A stretch of DNA of 13,158 nt from Deltaproteobacteria bacterium. Its GTDB lineage: Bacteria > Desulfobacterota > Desulfobulbia > Desulfobulbales > BM004. Both the position numbers and the translations under genes were made by a program. The notes under the pieces are model-generated. The model did not search any database. It had not been told where the DNA came from and saw nothing but the letters and a program-made list of their open reading frames with translations. Of the stretch, positions 1 through 6,627 are shown in pieces (within the stretch, counting starts at the first letter, position 1; the number at the start of each line of letters is the position of its first letter). Location of the stretch: the NCBI GenBank assembly GCA_019312695.1, contig JAFDCT010000215.1, forward strand, positions 1 through 13,158, written 5' to 3'.

Positions 1-204
1 GCAACCATTCTGCGTGATGTCCTTGGGGGAGCAGATGGTCCCAAGCGGAGTATGCTGCTGCTGAACAGCGGTGCGGCACTCTATGTTGCCGGCAGGGTAC
101 CCGGATTGAAAACCGGTGTTGAGCAGGCAGCAGATATACTCGATTCCGGAGCTGCGCTGGCCAAGCTTGATGCCCTGATCAAATTTTCCCGAAATATGTC
201 CTGA
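1..204 (+). CDS. trpD: Anthranilate phosphoribosyltransferase, C-terminal end (partial)
   Basis: Frame 1 is open from the window edge to a TGA at 202-204 and encodes the last 67 residues. The tail contains LNSGAALYVAGR and DSGAALAKLDALI, which match the end of TrpD (the helical region after the phosphoribosyl-binding core, with the usual D-S-G-A-A-x-x-K/L ending). TrpD transfers the phosphoribosyl group of PRPP to anthranilate, the second step of tryptophan synthesis, in the cytoplasm. The stop codon shares one base with the trpC start (TGATG), so the two are almost certainly translationally coupled in one operon. The 5' part, including the PRPP-binding motif, lies outside the window. Identification rests on this short tail and the trpC-trpF context. 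Confidence 0.9.
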   Translation, partial: ATILRDVLGGADGPKRSMLLLNSGAALYVAGRVPGLKTGVEQAADILDSGAALAKLDALIKFSRNMS

Positions 205-971
205 TGAAAATTCTTGAAACCATTGTTGCCCAGAAGAGACAGGAAGTTGCAAAGCTGAAGGCGGAAGGGATCCGAGATCCGCAGCAGTCAGCAGAGCCAC
301 CACGGGGATTCATTCAGGCCTTGAGGCAATCCCCGGAGATTGCAGTGATTGCTGAAGTAAATAAGGCATCACCTTCCAAGGGTATTATCTGCCCGGATTT
401 TGAGCCTGATCAGATTGCGGCCAGTTATGAAGAGGGTGGAGCAGCAGCGATTTCAGTGCTTACCGACGAGAGGTTTTTTCTGGGCAGTCTTGATTATATC
501 CCCCTTGTTCGGCAAACTGTAAAACTGCCCGTTATCCGCAAGGATTTCATCATCCATGAATTGCAGATTGATGAGGCCAGGCATTACGGGGCCGATGCCA
601 TTCTGCTTATTGCAGCCATTCTGGTACAGGAGCAGATAAAGGATTATTTGCAGATGTGTGCGGAGCTCGGCATGGATGCTCTCGTTGAGGTACACGATAA
701 GAAGGAGCTTGAGAAATCGTTGGCCGCCGGAAGCAGGATCATCGGCATAAATAATCGCAACCTCAGGGACTTTTCGGTTGATCTTCGTACTACCATAGAA
801 TTGCGGCAGGAGATACCTGGAGCAATCCCGGTGGTAAGCGAGTCGGGTATCAAGGACCATGAAGATGTAAAAATGTTGCAGGAGAACCGGATCACGGCAA
901 TACTGGTGGGTGAAACCCTTATGCGTTCTGAAGACAGGGCAGCGGCCTTGCGGCATTTAATGGGTAAGTAG
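204..971 (+). CDS. trpC: Indole-3-glycerol phosphate synthase
   Basis: This (beta/alpha)8-barrel enzyme closes the ring of CdRP to indole-3-glycerol phosphate, releasing CO2 and water, in tryptophan synthesis. It has 255 residues, the usual length for a monofunctional TrpC. Visible motifs: AEVNKASPSKG (50-60), VIRKDF (110-115, catalytic Lys113), ALVEVHD (159-165, catalytic Glu162), GINNRNL (181-187), VVSESGI (210-216) and the phosphate-binding ILVGE (233-237). The oddity is residue 53. Most relatives, including E. coli with ECKKASPSKG, have Lys at this active-site position, but here it is Asn. The other key residues are intact, so the enzyme may still work. The start codon overlaps the trpD stop by one base, and trpF follows after 18 bases. 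Family assignment is firm; the effect of the Asn is inference. Confidence 0.97.
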   Translation: MKILETIVAQKRQEVAKLKAEGIRDPQQSAEPPRGFIQALRQSPEIAVIAEVNKASPSKGIICPDFEPDQIAASYEEGGAAAISVLTDERFFLGSLDYIPLVRQTVKLPVIRKDFIIHELQIDEARHYGADAILLIAAILVQEQIKDYLQMCAELGMDALVEVHDKKELEKSLAAGSRIIGINNRNLRDFSVDLRTTIELRQEIPGAIPVVSESGIKDHEDVKMLQENRITAILVGETLMRSEDRAAALRHLMGK

Positions 972-989
972 TCATACAGGCGGAGAAAA

Positions 990-1655
990 ATGGCTTTTCG
1001 GACACGTATCAAGGTATGCGGTATAACCTGCCAGGAAGATTCAAGGATTGCGGTGGCAGCCGGTGTTGACGGCCTGGGTTTTATTTTTGTGGAGCAGAGT
1101 CCAAGACTGGTGCAACCTGATATGGTGAGAGCCATAACGGCTGAAATGCCTCCCTTTGTTGACCGTGTCGGTATCTTCCAGGATGAGGAAATTGATGTTG
1201 TCAAGGAGATAGTACATTACTGCCATCTGACACTGGTCCAGCTTCACGGCTCTGAATCACCGGAATATTGCCAGAAAATACCCTGCAAGGTTATCAAGTC
1301 TTTTTCCATCCGCAGCGAGTCTGCAAGCGAAGAACTTGCAGCATATGTTGACGCGGCCAGCGGTTTTCTTCTGGATACCTATCACGAACACATGGCCGGT
1401 GGCACTGGCAAAACATTTGACTGGAATCTTGTTGGCCAGGTAAAACCTCCAGGCCCGGTCATACTTGCCGGCGGCTTGACCCCGGAAAATGTGGGAGAGG
1501 CGATCAGGCAGGTTAAGCCTTTTGCAGTGGATGTAAATTCAGGAGTGGAGTACCAGCCGGGCAGAAAAGATCCGGACAAACTCAAAAGATTCGTCCATGA
1601 AGTACTAAAAGCTGATGAACAGGCCAGTAAGGCCGGCACCCCATTCCTTGGTTGA
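990..1655 (+). CDS. trpF: Phosphoribosylanthranilate isomerase
   Basis: TrpF carries out the Amadori rearrangement of phosphoribosylanthranilate to CdRP, the step between TrpD and TrpC. The 221-residue barrel begins with IKVCGIT (7-13), where Cys10 is the expected general base, then GVDGLGFIF and SPRLV. FLLDTYHEHMAGGTGKTFDW (127-146) supplies the general acid Asp129. The phosphate-binding end has ILAGGLTPENV (158-168) and DVNSGVE (181-187); many relatives have DVSSGVE here. A GGCGGAG-like ribosome site about 979-985 precedes the ATG. It is separate from trpC, whereas E. coli has the two fused. It is the last gene of the operon in this direction, as degQ converges from the other strand 40 bases on. 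No convincing intrinsic terminator is visible between the two. Confidence 0.97.
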   Translation: MAFRTRIKVCGITCQEDSRIAVAAGVDGLGFIFVEQSPRLVQPDMVRAITAEMPPFVDRVGIFQDEEIDVVKEIVHYCHLTLVQLHGSESPEYCQKIPCKVIKSFSIRSESASEELAAYVDAASGFLLDTYHEHMAGGTGKTFDWNLVGQVKPPGPVILAGGLTPENVGEAIRQVKPFAVDVNSGVEYQPGRKDPDKLKRFVHEVLKADEQASKAGTPFLG

Positions 1656-1695
1656 TATTTTTGGGTCAGGTACATTCCTGCCATAATACAGGCTG

Positions 1696-3144
1696 CTACT
1701 CATGCAGATCAATGACCACAAAACGGGTATGCTCGTCCCTTTTGATAAGCAGCAGAATGTTCTCCTTTTTCTCTGCTTCCCGCAGGGCATTTTTATAGTC
1801 GCCGATCTTTTCAACCTTTTCCCGGTTGATTTCCAGAATTATATCACCCCTGAGGATACCGGCTTCTGCGGCAGCTGATCCTGCACTGATATCGGTAACA
1901 ATCAGGCCCTGTGTTTGTTCTATCCCAAGTGATTCAGCAAGCTTTGGCGTGAGCTCCTGAACAGTTATACCAAGTTTTTTGCTGGTGCCGGTCTCAGCAT
2001 CTGCAACAAGCTGCTCTTCATCTTCCAGCTTGCCGATTTCAACAGTTATACTTTGCTTATTGCCATCACGGATGATGATAAGCTTGGCCTTGGATCCCAC
2101 GTCTGTATTTGCGACCAGGGCGGGCAGCATGCTCATCTGTGAGATTTCTTTGCCATTATATTCAATGATGACATCACCTGGTTTCAGCCCGGCCTTTTCT
2201 GCAGGACTGTCAGCTATAACTTGGCCAACAAGGGCACCTATCGGCCTATCAAGGCCAAAATTTTCAGCCAGCTCGGATGTAACCTGCTGGATCATTACTC
2301 CGAGCCAGCCCCTTGTCACTTTGCCATGGTCCTTAAGCTGGGCAAAGACGTTTTTGGCCATATTGACAGGAATGGCAAAACCAATACCGATGTTGCCGCC
2401 AGTTCTGCTGAAAATGGCGGTATTCACTCCGACCATCTCGCCCTCAAGGTTGAAAAGCGGTCCACCTGAGTTGCCCGGATTGATTGAGGCATCCGTCTGA
2501 ATAAAATTGCCGTAAGACTGGCTGTTGATTGATCTTCCCTTGGCACTGACTATACCAGACGTTACTGTTTGTTGCAGGCCAAACGGGTTGCCGATGGCAA
2601 GAACCCACTCACCGACCCGCAACTTTTCAGAATTCCCGAAGGTTACATACTGGAGGTCAGCCTTGGGTTCAATTTTTATCAGGGCAAGATCACTCTTGGG
2701 GTCACGCCCTATAATTTTTGCTTCGTATTCCTCAAAAGTCGCGAGAGTGACATTTATTTCATCCGCATCCTCGACCACATGATTATTTGTCAGGATGTAG
2801 CCGTCTGCAGTTACAATAACACCGGACCCCAGGCTGGTTCTTTTCATTTCACGTTTTGGCGCCTGCTCATCGGGTCTTTCCGGCAAGCCGAAGAAACGCT
2901 TAAAAGGTTCCGGTATATCCATGTCATCCGGGAAAAAGAACTGGTGGGGTGAGGATGAAACCTCAACCGTCTGGGTCGTATATATATTGACGACAGTTGG
3001 ACTGAGTTTCTCAGCCAAATCTGCAAAGTCAGGCAATGCAGAACCATGTGCAACACGTGTTGAAAGCATTGCCAGGGCTATGCCGAGTAAAACAAAAGTT
3101 GTCACAGGTAAAGAATGCTTTTTAGGGTTGAATGCGTGAACCAT
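1696..3144 (-). CDS. degQ: Periplasmic serine endoprotease, Do/DegQ (HtrA) family
   Basis: An ATP-independent protease/chaperone that degrades misfolded envelope proteins. With the start at 3144 it has 482 residues, usual for Do-type HtrA. Order: N-terminal signal peptide (basic NPKKH, then a hydrophobic run ending near STRVAHGSA), trypsin-like domain, two PDZ domains (about 280-375 and 390-475). The catalytic triad is intact: His122 in TNNHVVE, Asp152 in RDPKSDLALI and Ser226 in GNSGGPL. The loop GNIGIGFAIPV is also typical. An in-frame ATG lies five codons upstream at 3159. It overlaps the only good ribosome site (AGGAGA, minus strand of 3151-3156), which sits seven to eight bases before the ATG at 3144, so I chose 3144. 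The gene converges on trpF. I see no sigma-E or sigma-32 type promoter in the AT-rich upstream stretch. Confidence 0.96.
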   Translation of the reverse strand: MVHAFNPKKHSLPVTTFVLLGIALAMLSTRVAHGSALPDFADLAEKLSPTVVNIYTTQTVEVSSSPHQFFFPDDMDIPEPFKRFFGLPERPDEQAPKREMKRTSLGSGVIVTADGYILTNNHVVEDADEINVTLATFEEYEAKIIGRDPKSDLALIKIEPKADLQYVTFGNSEKLRVGEWVLAIGNPFGLQQTVTSGIVSAKGRSINSQSYGNFIQTDASINPGNSGGPLFNLEGEMVGVNTAIFSRTGGNIGIGFAIPVNMAKNVFAQLKDHGKVTRGWLGVMIQQVTSELAENFGLDRPIGALVGQVIADSPAEKAGLKPGDVIIEYNGKEISQMSMLPALVANTDVGSKAKLIIIRDGNKQSITVEIGKLEDEEQLVADAETGTSKKLGITVQELTPKLAESLGIEQTQGLIVTDISAGSAAAEAGILRGDIILEINREKVEKIGDYKNALREAEKKENILLLIKRDEHTRFVVIDLHE

Positions 3145-3150
3145 TGTCAG

Positions 3151-3156
3151 TCTCCT
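3151..3156 (-). promoter_or_regulatory. Ribosome binding site deciding the degQ start
   Basis: Read on the minus strand the sequence is ATGAGGAGACTGACAATGG. The AGGAGA is embedded in the codons just after the upstream ATG (3159) and is correctly spaced for the second ATG (3144). Initiation at 3159 would leave no Shine-Dalgarno sequence upstream, so the shorter protein is favoured. Confidence 0.7.
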
Positions 3157-3317
3157 CATAATTAAACGCAGCTTTGTTGTGAAATGAATAATATAACAAT
3201 GATAATAGGTCTATACCTCAAATTAATTATTATTAATGATAAACATTTTGTGCCTAAAAACAAGACGACAAATCAGTGAGGAATGTTTTTACATAAGATG
3301 GCAGAAATCCAAGCAGT

Positions 3318-3887
3318 TTAGAGCAATCTATAGGGATACGCCCTCTTGGTCCATTCATTTTCCGGAAATCGATTGCTTAAAGTTTCATACGCCTCTTTTA
3401 AGGAGGCGGGGGATCCAGTGTTTTTATAATGCGCCACACCCCGGAGAAAAATTGCCTCCGGCACACTGTCACTCCCGGAATGAGCAGAAATTATTTCTGC
3501 AAAATATCCAAGGGCCTCCTTGAAGCGGTCATTGTCGAAATGGTATTTGCCGATACCGAGCAGTGAGCCGCTAATAAAGGCATCGGGATCCAGGAAGCCC
3601 ACTGAACGATGGTGTTCCTGCCTGTCAGCTCCAAGGGTTATCAGGACAGGGGTCCATTTGATATTGAAGTCAGCTGAGATTGGTTTCGCATCGAACGGAA
3701 TCTGCAGGGGAATATAGTTCTTATTCACGAAATCAATCACTTTTTTGTCGGGATACGTAACTGCATCCATCTGCTGGCAGCCTATTCAGTCGGGATTATG
3801 AAAAAACAGCAGGATCGGCAGATTTTCTTTTTGAGCACGACCTTGTGCACGTGCCATATCTTTTTCCCAGACGATTATTGCAGCCAT
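3318..3887 (-). CDS. Thioredoxin-fold selenoprotein (U-x-x-C) with TPR-like tail
   Basis: An ATG at 3887, preceded by purine-rich AAAGGTAAAGGT, opens a frame with a single in-frame TGA at 3786-3788 and a TAA at 3318-3320. Reading TGA as selenocysteine gives 189 residues. The N-terminus is like thioredoxin_7-type proteins: VWEKDMARAQ, then NLPILLFFHNPD, then U34-I-G-C37, QQMDAVTYPDKKVIDFVNK, and a cis-Pro motif WTP at 78-80. The TGA sits exactly where the first cysteine of the CxxC redox motif belongs. Residues about 108-175 look like one or two TPR-type helical hairpins (KYHFDNDRFKEALGYFAEI). No signal peptide is seen, so it is probably a cytosolic thiol/selenol oxidoreductase; the partner is unknown. 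A SECIS-like hairpin follows the TGA. A gene caller stopping at TGA would start falsely at Met40 (3770) and lose the active site. A nonsense-mutated pseudogene is the alternative, but is less likely. Confidence 0.85.
3751..3788 (-). promoter_or_regulatory. Candidate bacterial SECIS element
   Basis: Starting at the TGA (3788-3786), 17 nucleotides lead to a perfect six-pair stem: GGATGC (3768-3763) with GTATCC (3756-3751), including one G-U pair. It closes a six-base loop AGTTAC (3762-3757). The TGA-to-loop distance of 23 nucleotides, the short stem and a G at the second loop position followed by U agree with what is known of bacterial SECIS hairpins that bind SelB; the E. coli fdhF loop is AGGUCU. 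A competing fold exists: GGCTGC (3782-3777) with GCAGTT (3764-3759), two G-U pairs, a 12-base loop and only nine nucleotides from the TGA. That spacing is too short for a usual SECIS. Confidence 0.7.
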
Positions 3888-4072
3888 AACACTTTTACCT
3901 TTACCTTTTTCTTCCGAAAATTAATAAACTATTCTGTCCTTACAGGTTGTCATATGTTCTTTATATAACTTTGCGTATTTTGCCGGCTAATGCAATACCC
4001 ATATTCCGATTCAAATCGTTGCAGCATACTTTAGCAGGGCAGCATGAAAAGCTGCAGAATGCTTTGACAGGA

Positions 4073-4368
4073 ACAGTCAAGACCATTGATTTCCCCTGGT
4101 CTACTAACCAGATAGCCCATCAGCACCATGAAAGATTTGACGGGTCCGGTTATCCTCTGGGACTTATTGCAGACCAGATAATCCCTGGGGCAAAGATCAT
4201 CTGCGTTACAGATGTTGTTGAGGCCGTGGCTTCACATCGACCCTACCGTCCGGCCCGTGGTGTTGATACAGCACTGGGACATATCCAGGAGGAAGGAGGG
4301 CAGCCTGTATGATGCCACTGCAGCGGACATCTGTCTGAAATTGTTTACTGAGAAAGGTTTTCAGTTTG
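4073..4368 (+). pseudogene. Remnant of an HD-GYP domain (C-terminal part, frameshifted)
   Basis: The translated segment TVKTIDFPW..., QHHERFDGSGYPLGL, IICVTDVVEAVASHRPYRPA is clearly the second half of an HD-GYP phosphodiesterase domain, which hydrolyses cyclic di-GMP. The HHExxDGxGYP signature is kept. Around 4285-4300 the homology leaves this frame, where a TGA follows soon at 4310-4312. It resumes in another frame as GSLYDATAADICLKLFTEKGFQF, which is how such domains normally end. The segment upstream of 4073 in the same frame (from an ATG at 3947) does not resemble the HD half, and the His-Asp metal ligands are missing. So the N-terminal half is deleted and the rest carries about one frameshift. 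The tail touches the 3' end of the FKBP gene on the other strand. It probably makes no functional product. Confidence 0.8.
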
Positions 4369-4810
4369 GTGGGTCTTTTATCGCCTTTAAGGTCAGCTTG
4401 TAGATAAGGGTTTTGCCTGCCAGGGGATGGTTGAAATCAATGGTCACCTCGTCACCCTCAACAGCAGTCACAAGGGCTGGAATCTTGTGGGGCGGGCCTT
4501 CTTTATCAAGAGTCATACCAATCACCATTCCCGGCTTTGGCTGAATTTTCTCCCCCAAAACACTTCTATTGACTGTATGGATCAGGTTCTCATCTCTGGG
4601 GCCGAAAGCTTCTTCCGGTGCCATGGTTATAGTCTTTTCTTCTCCTTCCCGCATGCCGATCAGTGCTTTTTCAAAGCCTGGCGGCATAATATTTTTCCCA
4701 AGTCCGAATTCTACGGGCCCGGTATCCGAAGAGCGTTCAACAACTTCTCCATTTTCAAGCATGCCTTCATATTCGATGTTGACATGGTCGCCGGTTTGCA
4801 CTTTTCTCAT
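4361..4810 (-). CDS. FKBP-type peptidyl-prolyl isomerase, SlyD-like
   Basis: This 149-residue protein fits the SlyD-type FKBP family, which speeds cis-trans isomerisation at proline and acts as a folding helper. The N-terminal FKBP strand is HVNIEYEGMLENGEVVE (9-25), followed by GPVEFGLGKNIMPPGFEKAL (31-50) and MAPEEAFGPRD (63-73). The insert-in-flap chaperone region spans roughly 72-125. The diagnostic closing motif IDFNHPLAGKTL (124-135) follows. Unlike E. coli SlyD it has no His/Cys-rich metal-binding tail, ending soon after the fold with KDPPN. There is no signal peptide, so it is cytosolic. A GGAG site lies about ten bases before the ATG. It is a single gene, with the HD-GYP remnant converging at its 3' end and the hisI region diverging at its 5' end. 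Confidence 0.93.
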   Translation of the reverse strand: MRKVQTGDHVNIEYEGMLENGEVVERSSDTGPVEFGLGKNIMPPGFEKALIGMREGEEKTITMAPEEAFGPRDENLIHTVNRSVLGEKIQPKPGMVIGMTLDKEGPPHKIPALVTAVEGDEVTIDFNHPLAGKTLIYKLTLKAIKDPPN

Positions 4811-5159
4811 AAAAAAAATTCTCCTAAATATTAAATTGGTTAACGCATGTAATTTCAGTTCTGTGAAGTTTGTGCGCTTTTATTCTGCAGGAATGATCCT
4901 GAACGGGATAAAAAAATTATGAAATACTGTTTGTGTCAAGGAGTAATTTGCAGGAACTCTTTTTTCAGTCCGTCGGAAAAATTCCAATGAATGTTCCTGT
5001 AAGGTAATTGTGGAGATTTCAAGGGAAATATGCTACGGTGTCGCCCTCGTAATCAGGGTTAAGCAAAAAAGAAGGTTATTTTCTGTGAAAAACGTAAATA
5101 CTCTGAGACAGATTGCACTGGCTGCAGATTTTATTTGGATGTAATTATATTACCATGCT
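4811..5159. other. Gene-free region between the FKBP gene and hisI
   Basis: About 350 bases between two divergent genes, AT-rich, with no convincing ORF. It should hold the promoters for both neighbours. I find one notable inverted repeat (4947-5003, listed separately) and a small perfect hairpin, CAGGA-ATGA-TCCTG, at 4888-4901. A TATATT at 5146-5151 could be a -10 box about nine bases before the hisI ATG, which would make that transcript nearly leaderless, but no good -35 box accompanies it. I see no His-rich leader peptide or T-box. Confidence 0.5.
4947..5003 (+). repeat. Long imperfect hairpin upstream of hisI
   Basis: The outer arms TTTGCAGGAAC (4947-4957) and GTTCCTGTAAG (4993-5003) pair over 11 positions, two of them G-U, with a perfect seven-base core CAGGAAC/GTTCCTG. 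Inside, TTTTTTC (4960-4966) pairs with GGAAAAA (4975-4981), leaving an eight-base loop. The G-U pairs become A-C mismatches on the other strand, so the structure favours plus-strand RNA, meaning a hisI leader or a separate transcript. No T-run follows the outer stem, so it is not a standard intrinsic terminator. The function is unknown. Confidence 0.4.
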
Positions 5160-5702
5160 ATGGATCTGTATTGTGAAAAATATAAGGAAAAGGTGAGCGG
5201 TGAAAATGCCCGCTGTCAGCGCCCGAAGGAATACTGCAAGTTCCGAACTGCCTGTATAATTAACTTTATGAGCGGGGAGCCCGGCAGCAGCGATTCTGAA
5301 GTGCGAGCAGATGATGAGGATGGTATGCCAACTTTACGATTTGACAAAGGAAACGGTTTGCTGCCGGCAATAGTCCAGGATTTTGAGACGAAAGAGGTCC
5401 TGATGCTGGCCTATATTAATGATCTCGCCTGGCAGAAAACCCTGGAAACGGGAAAGGCCCACTATTGGAGCCGCTCAAGAAATAAACTGTGGCTGAAAGG
5501 CGAAACCTCGGGGCATCAGCAGCTGATCAAGCAGATATTGGTAGATTGTGATGATGATACAGTGATCTACCGAGTGGAGCAGCTTGGCGGGGCAGCATGC
5601 CATACAGGACACCGCAGTTGTTTTTACAGGCAGGTATCTGGAGAAGGAATTGAAATTCTAGACAATCCCGTATTTGATCCCAGGGAGGTATATAAGAAAT
5701 GA
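5160..5702 (+). CDS. hisI: Phosphoribosyl-AMP cyclohydrolase with Cys-rich N-terminal extension
   Basis: HisI opens the purine ring of phosphoribosyl-AMP, the third step of histidine synthesis; it is a Zn/Mg enzyme in the cytoplasm. The catalytic domain covers about residues 57-180: [36 protein letters not shown] and [15 protein letters not shown], which holds the metal-binding cysteines. No HisE domain follows. The first 55 residues are not part of the normal enzyme. They carry Cys at 5, 19, 26 and 32 ([20 protein letters not shown]) and then an acidic linker. The frame is closed by a stop at 5142-5144, so ATG 5160 is the furthest start, though its Shine-Dalgarno is poor. An alternative is Met56 (5325), preceded by GAGG, which gives a standard HisI. 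The extension's ordered Cys pattern makes me prefer the long form. The stop overlaps the hisG start by four bases (ATGA). Confidence 0.9.
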   Translation: MDLYCEKYKEKVSGENARCQRPKEYCKFRTACIINFMSGEPGSSDSEVRADDEDGMPTLRFDKGNGLLPAIVQDFETKEVLMLAYINDLAWQKTLETGKAHYWSRSRNKLWLKGETSGHQQLIKQILVDCDDDTVIYRVEQLGGAACHTGHRSCFYRQVSGEGIEILDNPVFDPREVYKK

Positions 5703-6571
5703 GCGTATTGAAACTAGGTATCCCGAAAGGAAGTCTTGAAAAGGCTACAATTGAATTGTTTGAAAAGTCCGGCTGGCGCATAAAACTTTCCCGGCGCAGC
5801 TATTTCCCGGAAATTGATGATGACGAGTTGAGCTGCTCCATCTGCAGGGCTCAGGAAATGTCTCGCTATGTTGAGCAGGGTGTAATTGATGCCGGCATCA
5901 CGGGTAAAGACTGGATACTGGAGAATGAATCCGATGTGGTTGTGGTGGCTGACCTGGTCTATTCAAAAGTCAGCAAGCGGCCTACCCGCTGGGTCATAGC
6001 AGTACCAGGGGATTCAAATATTGAGACACTTGAAGATCTCGAGGGCAAAAAGATAGCGACTGAGCTTGTACATTACAGCCGTAAGTTCTTTGCCCAAAAA
6101 AATATCAATGTGGAAATTGAGTTTTCCTGGGGGGCTACAGAGGCAAAGGTTGTTTCAGGACTGGCCGATGCCATTGTAGAGGTGACTGAAACGGAAAGCA
6201 CCATCAGAGCCCATGGGTTGCGGATCATTTACGAGATGATGACCTCAAATACACAGTTCATTGCCAATAAGGCTGCCTGGGAAGATCCCTGGAAAAGAGA
6301 GAAGATAGGGAATATCGTCCTGCTGTTACAGGGAGCCCTCAGGGCGGATAAGATAGTTGCTTTGAAGATGAATGTACCTGCCGACAAGCTTGATAAGATT
6401 ATTGCAAATCTGCCGAGTTTGAATGCTCCAACCATCGCCAACCTTTATAACACTGACTGGTACTCTGTCGAAACGGTGATTTCAGAACATCAGGTACGTG
6501 AGTTGATACCGAAGCTTATAAAGAATGGTGCGGAAGGTATCATTGAATATGGCCTGAACAAGATCATTTAA
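5699..6571 (+). CDS. hisG: ATP phosphoribosyltransferase, long form
   Basis: HisG condenses ATP with PRPP in the first, feedback-controlled step of histidine synthesis. At 290 residues this is the long form: two catalytic subdomains (about 1-210) and a C-terminal regulatory domain (about 215-290, starting near [16 protein letters not shown]) that normally senses histidine, so no HisZ is needed. Motifs: [11 protein letters not shown] (4-14), [12 protein letters not shown] (61-72), [12 protein letters not shown] (93-104), [14 protein letters not shown] (118-131) and the PRPP loop [18 protein letters not shown] (157-174). In relatives this loop usually reads TETGS; here the Gly is Glu (codon GAA), which is odd for a phosphate-binding loop. 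The gene overlaps hisI by four bases, so the two are coupled. The next gene, ysxC, is 56 bases away with a hairpin between. Confidence 0.96.
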   Translation: MSVLKLGIPKGSLEKATIELFEKSGWRIKLSRRSYFPEIDDDELSCSICRAQEMSRYVEQGVIDAGITGKDWILENESDVVVVADLVYSKVSKRPTRWVIAVPGDSNIETLEDLEGKKIATELVHYSRKFFAQKNINVEIEFSWGATEAKVVSGLADAIVEVTETESTIRAHGLRIIYEMMTSNTQFIANKAAWEDPWKREKIGNIVLLLQGALRADKIVALKMNVPADKLDKIIANLPSLNAPTIANLYNTDWYSVETVISEHQVRELIPKLIKNGAEGIIEYGLNKII

Positions 6572-6590
6572 TCTGTCTGTACGGACTGAT
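6571..6590 (+). terminator. Weak hairpin after hisG
   Basis: ATCTGTCT (6571-6578) pairs with GGACTGAT (6583-6590) around a GTAC loop. Seven of eight positions pair, including one G-U, and the stem begins on the last base of the hisG stop. What follows (ctgtgggttt) is only weakly T-rich, so termination would be partial at best. The hairpin may mark the end of the his pair. Confidence 0.25.
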
Positions 6591-6627
6591 CTGTGGGTTT
6601 CAAGACACTCATAAGGTACTTGTAACA

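Noticed and set aside
453..1204. Long minus-strand ORFs opposite trpC and trpF
   Set aside because: Their sequences resemble no family and they lie antisense to clearly conserved genes; they are shadow frames.
1664..1682. Possible terminator between trpF and degQ (CAGG...CCTG)
   Set aside because: Only four contiguous pairs and no T-run on either strand.
1979..2952. Plus-strand ORFs opposite degQ
   Set aside because: Low-complexity Ser/Pro-rich translations antisense to an intact HtrA gene; no ribosome site and no recognisable domain.
3318..3770. A 150-residue ORF beginning at ATG 3770 as the complete thioredoxin-like gene
   Set aside because: It starts inside the redox motif, just after U-x-x-C, and lacks the first strand and helix of the fold. 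In-frame coding homology continues upstream across the TGA to a better start at 3887.
5041..5066. tRNA-like anticodon arm (CCCTCGTAATCAGGG)
   Set aside because: Only a four-pair stem; the loop lacks the U before the anticodon, and there is no D arm, T arm (GGTTCGA) or acceptor stem nearby.
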